A program made the position numbers and the translations under genes. From an uncultured Bacilli bacterium (GTDB taxonomy: Bacteria; Bacillota_I; Bacilli_A; RF39; UBA660): a stretch of DNA of 22,145 nucleotides. Positions 13,355 to 21,230 of this stretch are shown here, one piece after another (the stretch's first letter is position 1; each line of letters starts with the position of its first letter). The stretch covers positions 1 to 22,145 of the forward strand of contig CANQVY010000005.1 of NCBI GenBank assembly GCA_947627405.1, read 5' to 3'. The notes under the pieces were generated by a model. It made no database searches, was not told the origin of the DNA, and was given only the letters and a program-made list of their open reading frames with translations.

Positions 13355-15478
13355 CTGACTATAAAAAAAGGTGCAGTTGTTATAGATACACAGTTAGATA
13401 ATAACAAGATAAAAGCAGATTTTAAAAATTTAGAAAAGGATACACAATCTTTAATAAATAAATATAACAAGTCTGTTGATAGTATAAAATCACAAGAATT
13501 AGCTATTGAAAAAGTGAAACAAAAAATTTCTGATATACAAAGTGGGAATATTGTTCCAAGCAGTATGAAGGAATTAAATTCTCAACTTTTCCAAAATGAT
13601 AAAGAATTACAAAAGGTTTTAGAAAGAATTAATGAATTATCTACAAAAAGAGTTACAACTATGGTAGAAGATGCAGAATTGGAAAAATTGGAACAAGCTA
13701 AAGTAGATTTAACTCAAATAATTTCTGAAATAAAAGAAGAAATTAATGCAGCTAAATTAGCGAATCCTGAACTACAAGAATTATCATCAAAATTAGAATT
13801 AATGAATAGTAAATTAGAGCAAACAACATCAGAAACTAATCAAGTAAAGGATAAAATAACAGATGCGTTTAATCAAAAAAATGTAATTAATTTTGGTAGC
13901 TCTATAAATGAGATAGGTACTAAAATAGATAAATTCAAGACAAGAATGACTAGATTAATAGGAACAGTTGCAATATTTAATTTGCTGAGACAAGGTTTAA
14001 CATCTCTAAGAAATGGTTTTATTTCAATGTTAAAAAGTAATGACACATTTAACAACAATTTAAATCAAATAAAAGCTAATTTAATGACAGCGTTTGTACC
14101 AATTTATAACGCAGCTTTGCCAGCAATTAATACTTTAATTAGTGCATTATCTAAATTGACTGGAACCATTGCAGTATTTGTTGCTAATTTATTTGGCACA
14201 AAATTGGAAGATGCAAAAAAACAAGCTGAAGGGTTATCTAGTGCATTAGATAAAACCTCTAAAAGTGGAAAAAAGGCAAGTGGCTCACTTGCGAGTTTTG
14301 ATAATTTAGAGGTAATTAGCGATTCTTCAGATGATTCTGCTGGTTCTGGTAGTGGAGGTGGAAGTGGAATAGATTATAGTCAAGATATTGAGTATAGTTC
14401 TAGATTATTGGATTTTTTGAATAGAATTAAAGATTTTGTTACTACAACCAAAGATGGAATAATAGCTTTTTTAGCTGGAGTTGCTGGAGGAATTGCTGCT
14501 ATAAAACTTGGATGTGATGGATTTTTAGCATTAGGTATAGGACTAGTAATTGGTGGAATTGTAACTTTAATACAAGGAATAATAGAGTTTATAAAAGACC
14601 CAAGTTGGGAGAATTTTGCTACAATACTACAAGGTTTAGCTTTAATATTGGCAGGAGTAGCAGTTGCTATGATGGCTGTTGAGGGAGCAAACCCAGTTGG
14701 ATGGATAATGCTTGCAATTGCAGCTATAACAGCTTTAGTTGCCTTGATTATAAAAAATTGGGACAAAATATATGCTTGGTTATGTAAAATTAGTGCATGG
14801 ATATATGATCATGTTATTAAGCCAATAGCAGATTTTTTTGCGAATTTATGGAATAATCTTAAAAATGGAGCTAAAAACGCTTGGGAAGGTATAAAATCAG
14901 TCTTTAGTACAGTTGCTTCATTTTTTAAAAATATTTTTTCAAATGCTTGGGAAGGTGTTAAAAAAGTGTTTTCAACAGGTGGAAAAATATTTGATGGTAT
15001 AAAAGAAGGAATTGTTAATGCTTTTAAAACAGTTGTTAACGCAATAATTCGAGGTATTAACAAAGTTGTATCAATTCCATTTAAAGGAATAAATTCTGCA
15101 TTATCTAGGATAAAAGGAATTGATATTTTAGGATTGAAACCATTTGGTTGGATATCAACCATTAAAGTACCTCAAATACCTGAACTTGCTACTGGTACTG
15201 TAATACCACCTAGGCACAGGTTTGCTGCTATTTTAGGCGATCAAAGACATGGAACAAATATCGAAGCCCCTCTTGATACAATTAGACAAGCAGATGAAGA
15301 AGCGATAGAAAAAGTTATGAATAAATATTTTGGTAATTTAAATTCACAAGAAAAAGAATTGATATTTAGAAATATGACATTTATACTTCAACTAGGTAAT
15401 AGCGAAGCTAAAAAATGGGTATTAGATATGATTAGGTTAAATGAAAAAGATATGGGTAAACCATTGCTCGTAAATTAG
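13355..15478 (+). CDS. Tape measure protein, apparent CTG start
   Basis: This encodes 707 residues and sets tail length. Read from CTG 13355 the opening is (M)TIKKGAVVIDTQLDNNKIKA then DFKNLEKDTQ, the usual start of this tape measure group. The next possible start, GTG 13514, would lose 53 such residues and has no ribosome-binding site. The frame is closed by TAA 13334, with only ATA, AAG, GTA, GGT, GAT and TTA before the CTG. AGGTGAT, an exact match to the end of a consensus Shine-Dalgarno, lies three bases before it. Long coiled coils (residues 25-190) are followed by a Gly/Ser-rich linker, hydrophobic membrane-like segments (about residues 370-470) and a repeated WEG(I/V)K motif. The context is ACTGA. 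Confidence 0.92.
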   Translation: MTIKKGAVVIDTQLDNNKIKADFKNLEKDTQSLINKYNKSVDSIKSQELAIEKVKQKISDIQSGNIVPSSMKELNSQLFQNDKELQKVLERINELSTKRVTTMVEDAELEKLEQAKVDLTQIISEIKEEINAAKLANPELQELSSKLELMNSKLEQTTSETNQVKDKITDAFNQKNVINFGSSINEIGTKIDKFKTRMTRLIGTVAIFNLLRQGLTSLRNGFISMLKSNDTFNNNLNQIKANLMTAFVPIYNAALPAINTLISALSKLTGTIAVFVANLFGTKLEDAKKQAEGLSSALDKTSKSGKKASGSLASFDNLEVISDSSDDSAGSGSGGGSGIDYSQDIEYSSRLLDFLNRIKDFVTTTKDGIIAFLAGVAGGIAAIKLGCDGFLALGIGLVIGGIVTLIQGIIEFIKDPSWENFATILQGLALILAGVAVAMMAVEGANPVGWIMLAIAAITALVALIIKNWDKIYAWLCKISAWIYDHVIKPIADFFANLWNNLKNGAKNAWEGIKSVFSTVASFFKNIFSNAWEGVKKVFSTGGKIFDGIKEGIVNAFKTVVNAIIRGINKVVSIPFKGINSALSRIKGIDILGLKPFGWISTIKVPQIPELATGTVIPPRHRFAAILGDQRHGTNIEAPLDTIRQADEEAIEKVMNKYFGNLNSQEKELIFRNMTFILQLGNSEAKKWVLDMIRLNEKDMGKPLLVN

Positions 15479-15489
15479 GAGGGGATATA

Positions 15490-15915
15490 CTGAAACAAAT
15501 AAGAATTAGTAATACACAGAATCCAAATGATTATTTTGATATTCCATGGGAGTGGTTACCTCAAGGAACGCAAGGTCCTACTTTAAATGATTTGGAATCT
15601 AGTGCTGAAAGAGGTAAAATGACTGGAGCATTAGCAAGAGTAAGGTGTGCAGAAGTCCCATCAGCAACATTAGATATAGAAGAACGTTTAACTCAAAAAG
15701 AAATATATCCACTATTAAAATTATTGAAAAAAGTGGAAATAAATATTACTTATTTTGAAAAATATGTAAATAAGTTTATAACAATGAAATTTTATGCTAA
15801 AAAACCTAATCCTCCAATTTGGAAAATACCAGAAAATGACAATACAGATAATATTGTTTACGATACTTTTACAATAGAATTTTCTGGATATGAAGGGATA
15901 GATGACGATGATTGA
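15490..15915 (+). CDS. Small tail protein (DUF6711-like), apparent CTG start
   Basis: This encodes 141 residues. From CTG 15490 the sequence is (M)KQIRISNTQNPNDYFDIPWE and on to ESSAERGKMTGALARVRCAE, then TLDIEERLTQKEIYPLLKLL and a beta C-terminus. This resembles the short tail proteins often named DUF6711 that lie between tape measure and tail-tip genes, and could stand in for a distal tail protein. GGAGG (15478-15482) lies seven bases before CTG. The frame is closed by TAA 15457, with no ATG, GTG or TTG between. The first later candidate (TTG 15592) is 34 codons in and has no ribosome-binding site. The context is ACTGA. The family name is tentative; the start is well supported. Confidence 0.84.
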   Translation: MKQIRISNTQNPNDYFDIPWEWLPQGTQGPTLNDLESSAERGKMTGALARVRCAEVPSATLDIEERLTQKEIYPLLKLLKKVEINITYFEKYVNKFITMKFYAKKPNPPIWKIPENDNTDNIVYDTFTIEFSGYEGIDDDD

Positions 15916-18430
15916 AGATTTTAATAATAAAAAAATTCAAGAATTTGAATATACTAAAAATATAAATGTTGATGGAGAAATAATTGGTACCTGTGAATTA
16001 GGAACAGCAGAATTTCAAATATTAAATAATACTAATGAATATAGCAATTTAAAGGGTCAATGGATAAAAACTATTCATGGCTCTTTTTACATTTATGATG
16101 TGGCTCCTGTTCAAGAAAAAATCAATATAAAATTAAGTTGCTATGATATTAAATATAGATTAGATACTCCATATGATAGTAACTTGTACTCTTGGCCTAT
16201 GACGATGAAAGAATGGAGAAATCGAATAGGATTTAATTGTAATGTTGTTTTTGATGATTCTGATTTTCCTAACAGCGATTTAGTATTGGATAAGCAACCA
16301 TATATTGGAGAAAGTCCAAGCAATAGAAATGTTATACAACAAATTGCCAAGGCTGGATGTAGCTTTGTTGATAATGATGAAAAAGATATTTTATATTTCA
16401 ATTGGTTTGAAGATAAAATTTATAAAGTTGACGATTGGCTAGAACTTACTACTGAAAATAAAAGTTCAGAACCTATCAACGTCGTTGTTTTAGGTCGTGG
16501 TGATGTTGAAGATAATGTATATTTTCCTAAAAACTTACCAGAAAATACTATAGAATTTAGAATAGATAATAATTATATATTAGACCCACAAGACACAAAC
16601 GAATCACATGATAAAAGATATGATGTTATAGAGCCTATATACAACAGAGTAAATGGTTTTTCATATTTGATTTTTAGTATGAGAACTCAAAAAATTGAAA
16701 ATGCACTATCTTTAAAATTGGGTGAAAAAATATCTTATTTAGACATTTGGGGAAATCAATTAGAGGCTTATGTAATGAGTAAGACTATTAAATATTTGGG
16801 TGGAGATTCTACTATTGATAAAAATTATGAATTAACTTTATCAGCAAGCGAAATAAAAGAATCTTCAACTGATTATTCTTATAGTTCTAGTATAGAAAAC
16901 AAAGTCACAATTGTTTCAAGAAAAGCTGATAAAAACGCTGCAAAAATACAAGATTTGATATCTCAAACTGTTAATTTAGTTGAAAGGGCAGCTGGTGAAG
17001 GTTATGTTGAAATGACAAGTAAATTTGATACAACTAATTTTGAATTAAAAATGTATCCAGCATGTCAGGACTTTCCAAGTCCACACGATTACGATGATGA
17101 TTGCCCTTTAGGTTCTTGGCTAAGGGTTACATACGAAGATGGTACTTATAATAGATATCAATTACCACCTTTGGCATTAAGGGAACTCGATGGAGTATAC
17201 GATGAAATGAATATATCATCAGGTAAAATATCTGTTACTAAAAGAATTGGAATGACTGAAGATGAAGAATTATATTTGCTAGATAAAGAAGTAACAACTG
17301 AATTTAATGAAATTCCTGTTCAATTGAAAGAAGGTAAGAATGTTTTACAATTAGAAAGTTTTCCAGATACTATATTTAATATGACTTATATGATAGAGAA
17401 TATACTTCCAGATAGTTTTGCTACTGAAGCTGAAATAAACTCTTTGATAGAACTAGCAGTTGGAAAAATAAATTTAGAATTGTCACAAAAAGTTAACAAT
17501 GAAGAATATACTAAGGCTCAGATATTATTAAAACTTTCTGATGGTAAATCGACTTCATTAATAAGTGCTGATTTGGTCGATTTAAAAGCTAATGATATTT
17601 TGAATTTGTTGGCAGGTAATGAAATTAATATGACATCTAGAGATATTACAATTGGTTCTGATAATTGGCTTGTGGATAAATATGGTAATATTACTTTAAT
17701 TGATGATAACACAGGTGAAACTATAACCAAAGCAACCTTATCTATACAAAATAAAAAAAATAGCAACAAGGCATTATATAGTTCAATAGGAATAAATTAT
17801 ATAATTGATGATTATTATAACGCTTTTGGACGAACTATACAAATGTACAAGGGAACTAATGCTGATGCTGGGGTAATGCTTGGTAATACTGTGGATAATG
17901 ATTCTATACTAAGTTTGGGAAACGCTCGTGAAAGTTCATTGATAACACAAAACCAAATAAAAGTAAAAAATGCTATTTTTGAAACTTTAGACGTTTCAGG
18001 TTCTAAGCACAGAATAGTAAAAATAGAAAATGGAGAATACGTTGCGCTAAACGCTTATGAAACAACTACTCCATACTTTGGAGACATTGGCACTGATAGA
18101 ACTGATGAGAATGGATATTGTAAGATAGAAATAGAAAATGTTTTCTCACAAACAATTGAAGTTGATACTTATAAAGTATTTTTGCAACAACTTGGAGAAG
18201 GTAATTTATATGTTAAAAAATATGACTCTTATTTTGAAGTATTAGGTACACCTAATTTAGATTTTGATTATGAGATAAAAGCAGTTCAAAAAGGTTATAG
18301 AAATGTTAGATTAGAAAAAGCAAAATCTTTTGAAGAATCAAATGTAAAAGCAGCAAAACTTCAAAATCAATTAACACAAAGAGCAAATAAAATATTAAAA
18401 TCAAAAATTGAAAAGGAGGAAAAATTATGA
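15902..18430 (+). CDS. Tail-tip / tail-associated structural protein
   Basis: This encodes 842 residues. The N-terminal 330 or so residues are beta-rich with a mixed domain that resembles the baseplate-hub part of tail-associated proteins (IKLSCYDIKYRLDTPYDSN and NVIQQIAKAGCSFVDNDEKD). The middle (about 370-520) has a compact domain, SWLRVTYEDGTYNRYQLPPL, followed by helical and repetitive strand segments that resemble shaft regions (LKANDILNLLAGNEINMTSR). The C-terminus (805-842) is a charged coiled coil. It probably contacts the cell surface or holds the receptor-binding proteins encoded next. Starts at 15902 or 15908 are both possible. It overlaps the preceding gene and ends in an ATGA overlap. 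Confidence 0.78.
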   Translation: MTMIEDFNNKKIQEFEYTKNINVDGEIIGTCELGTAEFQILNNTNEYSNLKGQWIKTIHGSFYIYDVAPVQEKINIKLSCYDIKYRLDTPYDSNLYSWPMTMKEWRNRIGFNCNVVFDDSDFPNSDLVLDKQPYIGESPSNRNVIQQIAKAGCSFVDNDEKDILYFNWFEDKIYKVDDWLELTTENKSSEPINVVVLGRGDVEDNVYFPKNLPENTIEFRIDNNYILDPQDTNESHDKRYDVIEPIYNRVNGFSYLIFSMRTQKIENALSLKLGEKISYLDIWGNQLEAYVMSKTIKYLGGDSTIDKNYELTLSASEIKESSTDYSYSSSIENKVTIVSRKADKNAAKIQDLISQTVNLVERAAGEGYVEMTSKFDTTNFELKMYPACQDFPSPHDYDDDCPLGSWLRVTYEDGTYNRYQLPPLALRELDGVYDEMNISSGKISVTKRIGMTEDEELYLLDKEVTTEFNEIPVQLKEGKNVLQLESFPDTIFNMTYMIENILPDSFATEAEINSLIELAVGKINLELSQKVNNEEYTKAQILLKLSDGKSTSLISADLVDLKANDILNLLAGNEINMTSRDITIGSDNWLVDKYGNITLIDDNTGETITKATLSIQNKKNSNKALYSSIGINYIIDDYYNAFGRTIQMYKGTNADAGVMLGNTVDNDSILSLGNARESSLITQNQIKVKNAIFETLDVSGSKHRIVKIENGEYVALNAYETTTPYFGDIGTDRTDENGYCKIEIENVFSQTIEVDTYKVFLQQLGEGNLYVKKYDSYFEVLGTPNLDFDYEIKAVQKGYRNVRLEKAKSFEESNVKAAKLQNQLTQRANKILKSKIEKEEKL

Positions 18431-18585
18431 TTTTAAAATTAAAGAAAACACTTGACAATGTAAGCAGGTATGCTATGCTTATACATACATACATACATAC
18501 ATACATACATACATACGAGTGCTTACGCACAAAATTATTTACAAAGAGAGGAGGGAGCGATTATTTAACGCTTTCTTCTCTTTAA
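18427..18585 (+). CDS. Short ORF through the ATAC repeat, possibly a gene remnant
   Basis: An ATG overlapping the previous stop (ATGA) has an ideal AAGGAGG (seven bases away) and opens a 52-codon frame, MILKLKKTLDNVSRYAML followed by an (I-H-T-Y) repeat encoded by the ATAC array. After about nine codons the DNA becomes a promoter and repeat rather than ordinary coding sequence. The excellent ribosome-binding site suggests that a real gene once began here and was replaced when the promoter-plus-receptor cassette arrived. It may still make a short peptide. Changes in repeat number would alter the frame, but none of the frames fuses to the next gene. Confidence 0.35.
   Translation: MILKLKKTLDNVSRYAMLIHTYIHTYIHTYECLRTKLFTKRGGSDYLTLSSL
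18452..18479 (+). promoter_or_regulatory. Strong host-type promoter before the receptor-binding genes
   Basis: A consensus -35 TTGACA (18452-18457) and an extended -10 TGC-TATGCT (18471-18479) are separated by 16 bp. This is the best sigma-A-like promoter I see in the window. The inverted repeat TAAGCA-N9-TGCTTA (18461-18466 / 18476-18481) overlaps the spacer and -10, so it could be a repressor operator. A third half-site TGCTTA occurs at 18520-18525. Confidence 0.7.
18481..18516 (+). repeat. ATAC tetranucleotide repeat, nine copies
   Basis: Nine perfect ATAC units lie directly after the -10 element, starting about at the predicted transcription start. They are bounded by GTAAGCA (18460-18466) and its inverted copy TGCTTAC (18520-18526). 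Short tandem repeats of this length change copy number by slippage. Confidence 0.9.
18543..18583 (+). terminator. Strong hairpin in the leader of the receptor-binding gene
   Basis: AAAGAGA...GCG (18543-18559) pairs with CGC...TCTCTTT (18569-18583) with several G-T pairs and a two-base bulge, around a 9-base loop. It is followed by AT-rich sequence rather than a clean T-run, so it may be a terminator or attenuator hairpin. Confidence 0.45.
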
Positions 18586-18589
18586 ATTT

Positions 18590-18613
18590 AATAACCTCTG
18601 AAAGGGGGTTATT
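18590..18613 (+). promoter_or_regulatory. Hairpin that hides the ribosome-binding site of the next gene
   Basis: AATAACCTC / GGGGTTATT (18590-18598 / 18605-18613) form a 9-bp stem with loop TGAAAG. The AAAGGGGG ribosome-binding sequence (18601-18608) lies in the loop and 3' arm, four bases before the ATG at 18617. It could limit translation, or work with the short T-run (18612-18615) as a terminator. Confidence 0.55.
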
Positions 18614-18616
18614 TTA

Positions 18617-19477
18617 ATGGAAGAAAGAAACGAAAATTTGTCTTTTAATGATAACTTTAGGTTTAAAAACTTACCAGATGAAAGTACACCAAAATCTGCA
18701 GAAAATCTTAATGTGGCTTTAGATAATACTAGTTGGTTAAAAAATAATCTAAATGCTAACAATGCAGGTGCTCATAACTCAATTTTTAGAGGAAAAGACA
18801 TTACTAAATATTTAGATGATGGTTCACTTTGGAAAAGAATTTCAAGTGGAGCATTTGAAGATTTGTTCGTTGGAGATTACATCAATAAGGGAGGTAAAGT
18901 TTGGAGAATAGCAGGATTTGACCTTCGTCTTGGCAAAGGAGACCAAAATTCAGGTTTAGCAACACATCATGCTGTAATTGTACCTGATAAAAATCTTCAA
19001 AATGGAAAAATGAATGATACAGCATCAACTTCAACTGGATTTTCAGGTAGTAACATGTACACTACAATTTTGCCACAAGTTTTAGAAACACATATAAATC
19101 CAGTTTTTGAAGAACATATTGTAGAATTTAGAAATTTATTATCATCAGGAGTTGATTCAACTGGACTTAATAGCACTGGAAAAAATACAGGTCGAACTAA
19201 CAAATGGAACTGGGTATCACAAAAAATAGATTTGATGAACGAAGTTCAATTATTTGGTTCAAATATATTATCCTCAAGTGTTTATGATGTTGGAATTGAT
19301 TCTTCTCAATTTCCATTATTCAAACTAGCACCTGAATTTATTTGCAATCGAAACTGGTTTTATACAAAGAGCATAGCTTCAAATACTCAGTTCGTAGATA
19401 TTTATATAAATGGAAATATTGGACTTGTTGAAGCTAATGGAAACGAAGGAATAAGACCTTATTTTTTGATTGATTAG
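18617..19477 (+). CDS. Lectin-like receptor-binding candidate (DUF6273-like), copy 1
   Basis: This encodes 286 residues. An N-terminal anchor (KNLPDESTPKSAENLNVALD) is followed by a collar (HNSIFRGKDITKYL) and then a domain with FVGDYINKGGKVWRIAGFD, HHAVIVPDKNL, SGSNMYTT, VFEEHIV, LFGSNIL, LAPEFI and a final GNEGIRPYFLID. The ending G-(I/V)-R-P-x-(F/L) and W-R-I-A pattern are those of C-type-lectin-like domains called DUF6273 in many phages. The anchor SAENLN is typical of tail-fibre and moron proteins. It is about half identical to the next gene. No reverse transcriptase or template repeat is in the window. Inferred role: a tail-tip adhesin under the promoter at 18452. Confidence 0.72.
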   Translation: MEERNENLSFNDNFRFKNLPDESTPKSAENLNVALDNTSWLKNNLNANNAGAHNSIFRGKDITKYLDDGSLWKRISSGAFEDLFVGDYINKGGKVWRIAGFDLRLGKGDQNSGLATHHAVIVPDKNLQNGKMNDTASTSTGFSGSNMYTTILPQVLETHINPVFEEHIVEFRNLLSSGVDSTGLNSTGKNTGRTNKWNWVSQKIDLMNEVQLFGSNILSSSVYDVGIDSSQFPLFKLAPEFICNRNWFYTKSIASNTQFVDIYINGNIGLVEANGNEGIRPYFLID

Positions 19478-19507
19478 ACAAATTTTCAAAGCGTTAATCG
19501 CAAAAAT

Positions 19508-20350
19508 ATGGAAGAATTTAATAATGATTTCTTATTTAAAAATAAACCAGATGAAACGACACCATTAAGTGCAGAAAATTTAAACGTAGCACTTAAAAAC
19601 ACAAGAGCAATTTGTGCTGATAATGCAGGAAGTCATAATGCAATATTCAGAGGTAAGGATGTAACAAACTATTTTGATGATGGTAGTCTTTGGGAGCGTA
19701 TATCTTCAGGAAAATTTACTGATTTATTTGTAGGAGATTACATCGTTAAGAATGATATAACCTGGAGAATAGCAGGATTTGATATTATGTTTAATCGTGG
19801 TTATAATGATAACCTTTTAAAGACAAAACATCACGCTGTTATAGTAGCTGATAAAAACTTAACGAATGCCAGAATAAATGAAACCAGAAGTACTATAGGA
19901 GGTACATATAGTAGTGAAATGTATACATCTACTTTACCAGACATTTGTATTAATTATGTTGAACCAGTATTTGGTGAACATGTATTGGAATATGATTCTG
20001 CGTTAGTAAGTGAAGTAAATGATAAAGGTTACAATTCGTGGGGAAATCCAAGTGCTCAGTTAGGGTGTTCTACAAACGTTGCAAAAAAGAGGCTAAAAAT
20101 TAATTTAATGACAGAAAATCAAGTTTTTGGAGCAAGTATTTTAAATTCTTCGTGGGTAGACCCTGGCATCGATATAATTCAATTGCCACTATTCAACTTA
20201 GCACCTGAATTTATATCAAATGGCCAAGATTATTGGCTACGTGGAATTAATCAAACTGGTTATTTAGTAAGAGTGTCATCAACAGGTCAAGACACTTATG
20301 GTGGTGCACAAAATACTTATGGAGTAAGGCCTTATTTTTATATAGATTAA
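19508..20350 (+). CDS. Lectin-like receptor-binding candidate (DUF6273-like), copy 2
   Basis: This encodes 280 residues and is a paralogue of the previous gene over its whole length: KPDETTPLSAENLNVALKN, HNAIFRGKDVTNYF, FVGDYIVKNDITWRIAGFD, HHAVIVADKNL, VFGASIL, LAPEFI and a final YGVRPYFYID. Differences concentrate in the middle loops and in the last 45 residues, where lectin-like domains bind ligand (YWLRGINQTGYLVRVSSTG in this copy). The start ATG lies 30 bases after the first copy's stop with no recognisable ribosome-binding sequence, so it may be translated weakly or by re-initiation. Tandem duplication followed by divergence suggests a switch or widening of host range. Confidence 0.72.
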   Translation: MEEFNNDFLFKNKPDETTPLSAENLNVALKNTRAICADNAGSHNAIFRGKDVTNYFDDGSLWERISSGKFTDLFVGDYIVKNDITWRIAGFDIMFNRGYNDNLLKTKHHAVIVADKNLTNARINETRSTIGGTYSSEMYTSTLPDICINYVEPVFGEHVLEYDSALVSEVNDKGYNSWGNPSAQLGCSTNVAKKRLKINLMTENQVFGASILNSSWVDPGIDIIQLPLFNLAPEFISNGQDYWLRGINQTGYLVRVSSTGQDTYGGAQNTYGVRPYFYID

Positions 20351-20371
20351 AAAAATAGAAAGGAAAAGATT

Positions 20372-20767
20372 ATGGAAAAATTTATGGAAAACCTCAAAAA
20401 GTATTGGGGTTGGATAACATTAATCACAGCAATTTTAGGAGCAATTGTTGCGATTTTTTTATGTTTTCACAGGCTATTTAATTACTTTGATAGTCAAAAT
20501 GAAGAATTAGCAGAAACACAAAAGATAGCACAGCAAGCATTAATTTGGAATAAAGAGATTCCAAACATTCAACGTGCTGAAGTCTGTGATATCTATTTAT
20601 CAAAAGGTTTTGATAGCTATACAAAGAAATTATGTGAAAACGTAATTTTAGCAGATGAAGATATAAAGGTAGAAAAGGAGAGTGTTAAATATGAAGAAAG
20701 CATGGACAGATTTGAAGAGCTTTATAACAGTGATTACTATGTTGCTTTTCGCTTATTGCATAATTAG
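20372..20767 (+). CDS. Membrane-anchored protein of the lysis region
   Basis: This encodes 131 residues. One clear N-terminal membrane segment (YWGWITLITAILGAIVAIFL, about residues 12-35) is followed by a charged, mostly helical domain. AGAAAGGAAAAGATT precedes the ATG. It lies between the adhesins and a holin-like gene and overlaps the latter by 77 bases in another frame. Single-pass proteins here can act as holin partners, antiholins or superinfection-exclusion factors. I do not recognise a family. Confidence 0.7.
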   Translation: MEKFMENLKKYWGWITLITAILGAIVAIFLCFHRLFNYFDSQNEELAETQKIAQQALIWNKEIPNIQRAEVCDIYLSKGFDSYTKKLCENVILADEDIKVEKESVKYEESMDRFEELYNSDYYVAFRLLHN

Positions 20768-20861
20768 AAATTTACAAATTCCAAGCGAATTGCAAAATGT
20801 TGTAGCAACTGTTGTGGGTTTCTTTTTAGGAAGTAGAATTAGTGAAAGAGAGGAGAAATAA
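20691..20861 (+). CDS. Holin-like small membrane protein
   Basis: This encodes 56 residues with two membrane segments (about FITVITMLLFAYCII, residues 11-25, and VVATVVGFFLGS, residues 37-48), a short turn, and a charged tail ISEREEK. This size, and the C-terminal VVGFFLGSR motif, are typical of small holin-like phage proteins that come before endolysin genes. AAGGAG (20675-20680) lies 10 bases before its ATG, inside the end of the preceding gene. The overlapping arrangement suggests coupled translation of the two membrane proteins. Confidence 0.7.
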   Translation: MKKAWTDLKSFITVITMLLFAYCIIRNLQIPSELQNVVATVVGFFLGSRISEREEK

Positions 20862-20862
20862 T

Positions 20863-21129
20863 ATGGGAAGTAAAGAATTTATAGAAAAATGTAAAGATAT
20901 AGTAAAAAATTACACAATAGAACATTTAGATAAAACTGATTCAGTATCAGATTTTGATATATTCGTTGTGTGGTATTGTAAAACTTTACAAAACCACAAA
21001 GCATTATTAAGTACAACATTATTTGATGGCATGTATTATGAATTAACATTTAATGGAGATAAGAAAGAGTTGTATTTAGACGCTTACAAAAAGTTTGAAA
21101 ATAGATGTATAAAAATTGAGGAGGAATAA
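20863..21129 (+). CDS. DUF6275-like phage protein
   Basis: This encodes 88 residues from ATG 20863, preceded by GAGAGGAGAAAT. An in-frame ATG at 20842 lies in the previous gene and is unlikely. The sequence FIEKCKDIVKNYTIEHLDKT then FVVWYCKTLQNHKALLSTTL and GDKKELYLDAYKKFEN fits a family I recall as DUF6275, found beside endolysin genes in Firmicutes phages. Its function is unknown. It begins one base after the holin-like gene's stop. Confidence 0.78.
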   Translation: MGSKEFIEKCKDIVKNYTIEHLDKTDSVSDFDIFVVWYCKTLQNHKALLSTTLFDGMYYELTFNGDKKELYLDAYKKFENRCIKIEEE

Positions 21130-21134
21130 AAATT

Positions 21135-21230
21135 ATGGAAGATATTCAAACAACATTTAATGAAGTAGATTTAAAAGATTTAATCGAGGATGGTGAAATA
21201 GAAAATGAATGCAAGAACGACCAAGCCTAG
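21135..21230 (+). CDS. Short acidic ORF (31 codons) before the endolysin
   Basis: An ATG with GAGGAGGA (21119-21126) at about 9-10 bases opens a 31-residue acidic peptide, MEDIQTTFNEVDLKDLIEDG and on to a TAG at 21228-21230. It overlaps the endolysin start by 26 bases. It might be a leader that couples the endolysin to the upstream genes, or a real tiny protein. The good ribosome-binding site is the only strong evidence. Confidence 0.45.
   Translation: MEDIQTTFNEVDLKDLIEDGEIENECKNDQA

Noticed and set aside
14380..15162. Long minus-strand ORFs opposite the tape measure and other genes
   Set aside because: They are shadows of AT-rich plus-strand coding sequence, lack ribosome-binding sites and have no plausible protein features.
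18427..18619. Phase variation by translational fusion of the repeat ORF to the adhesin
   Set aside because: The adhesin frame is closed by TGA at 18599 and the other frames stop before 18617, so no repeat number gives a fusion.
18617..20350. Diversity-generating retroelement
   Set aside because: The proteins look like targets, but no reverse transcriptase or template repeat is visible in the window.
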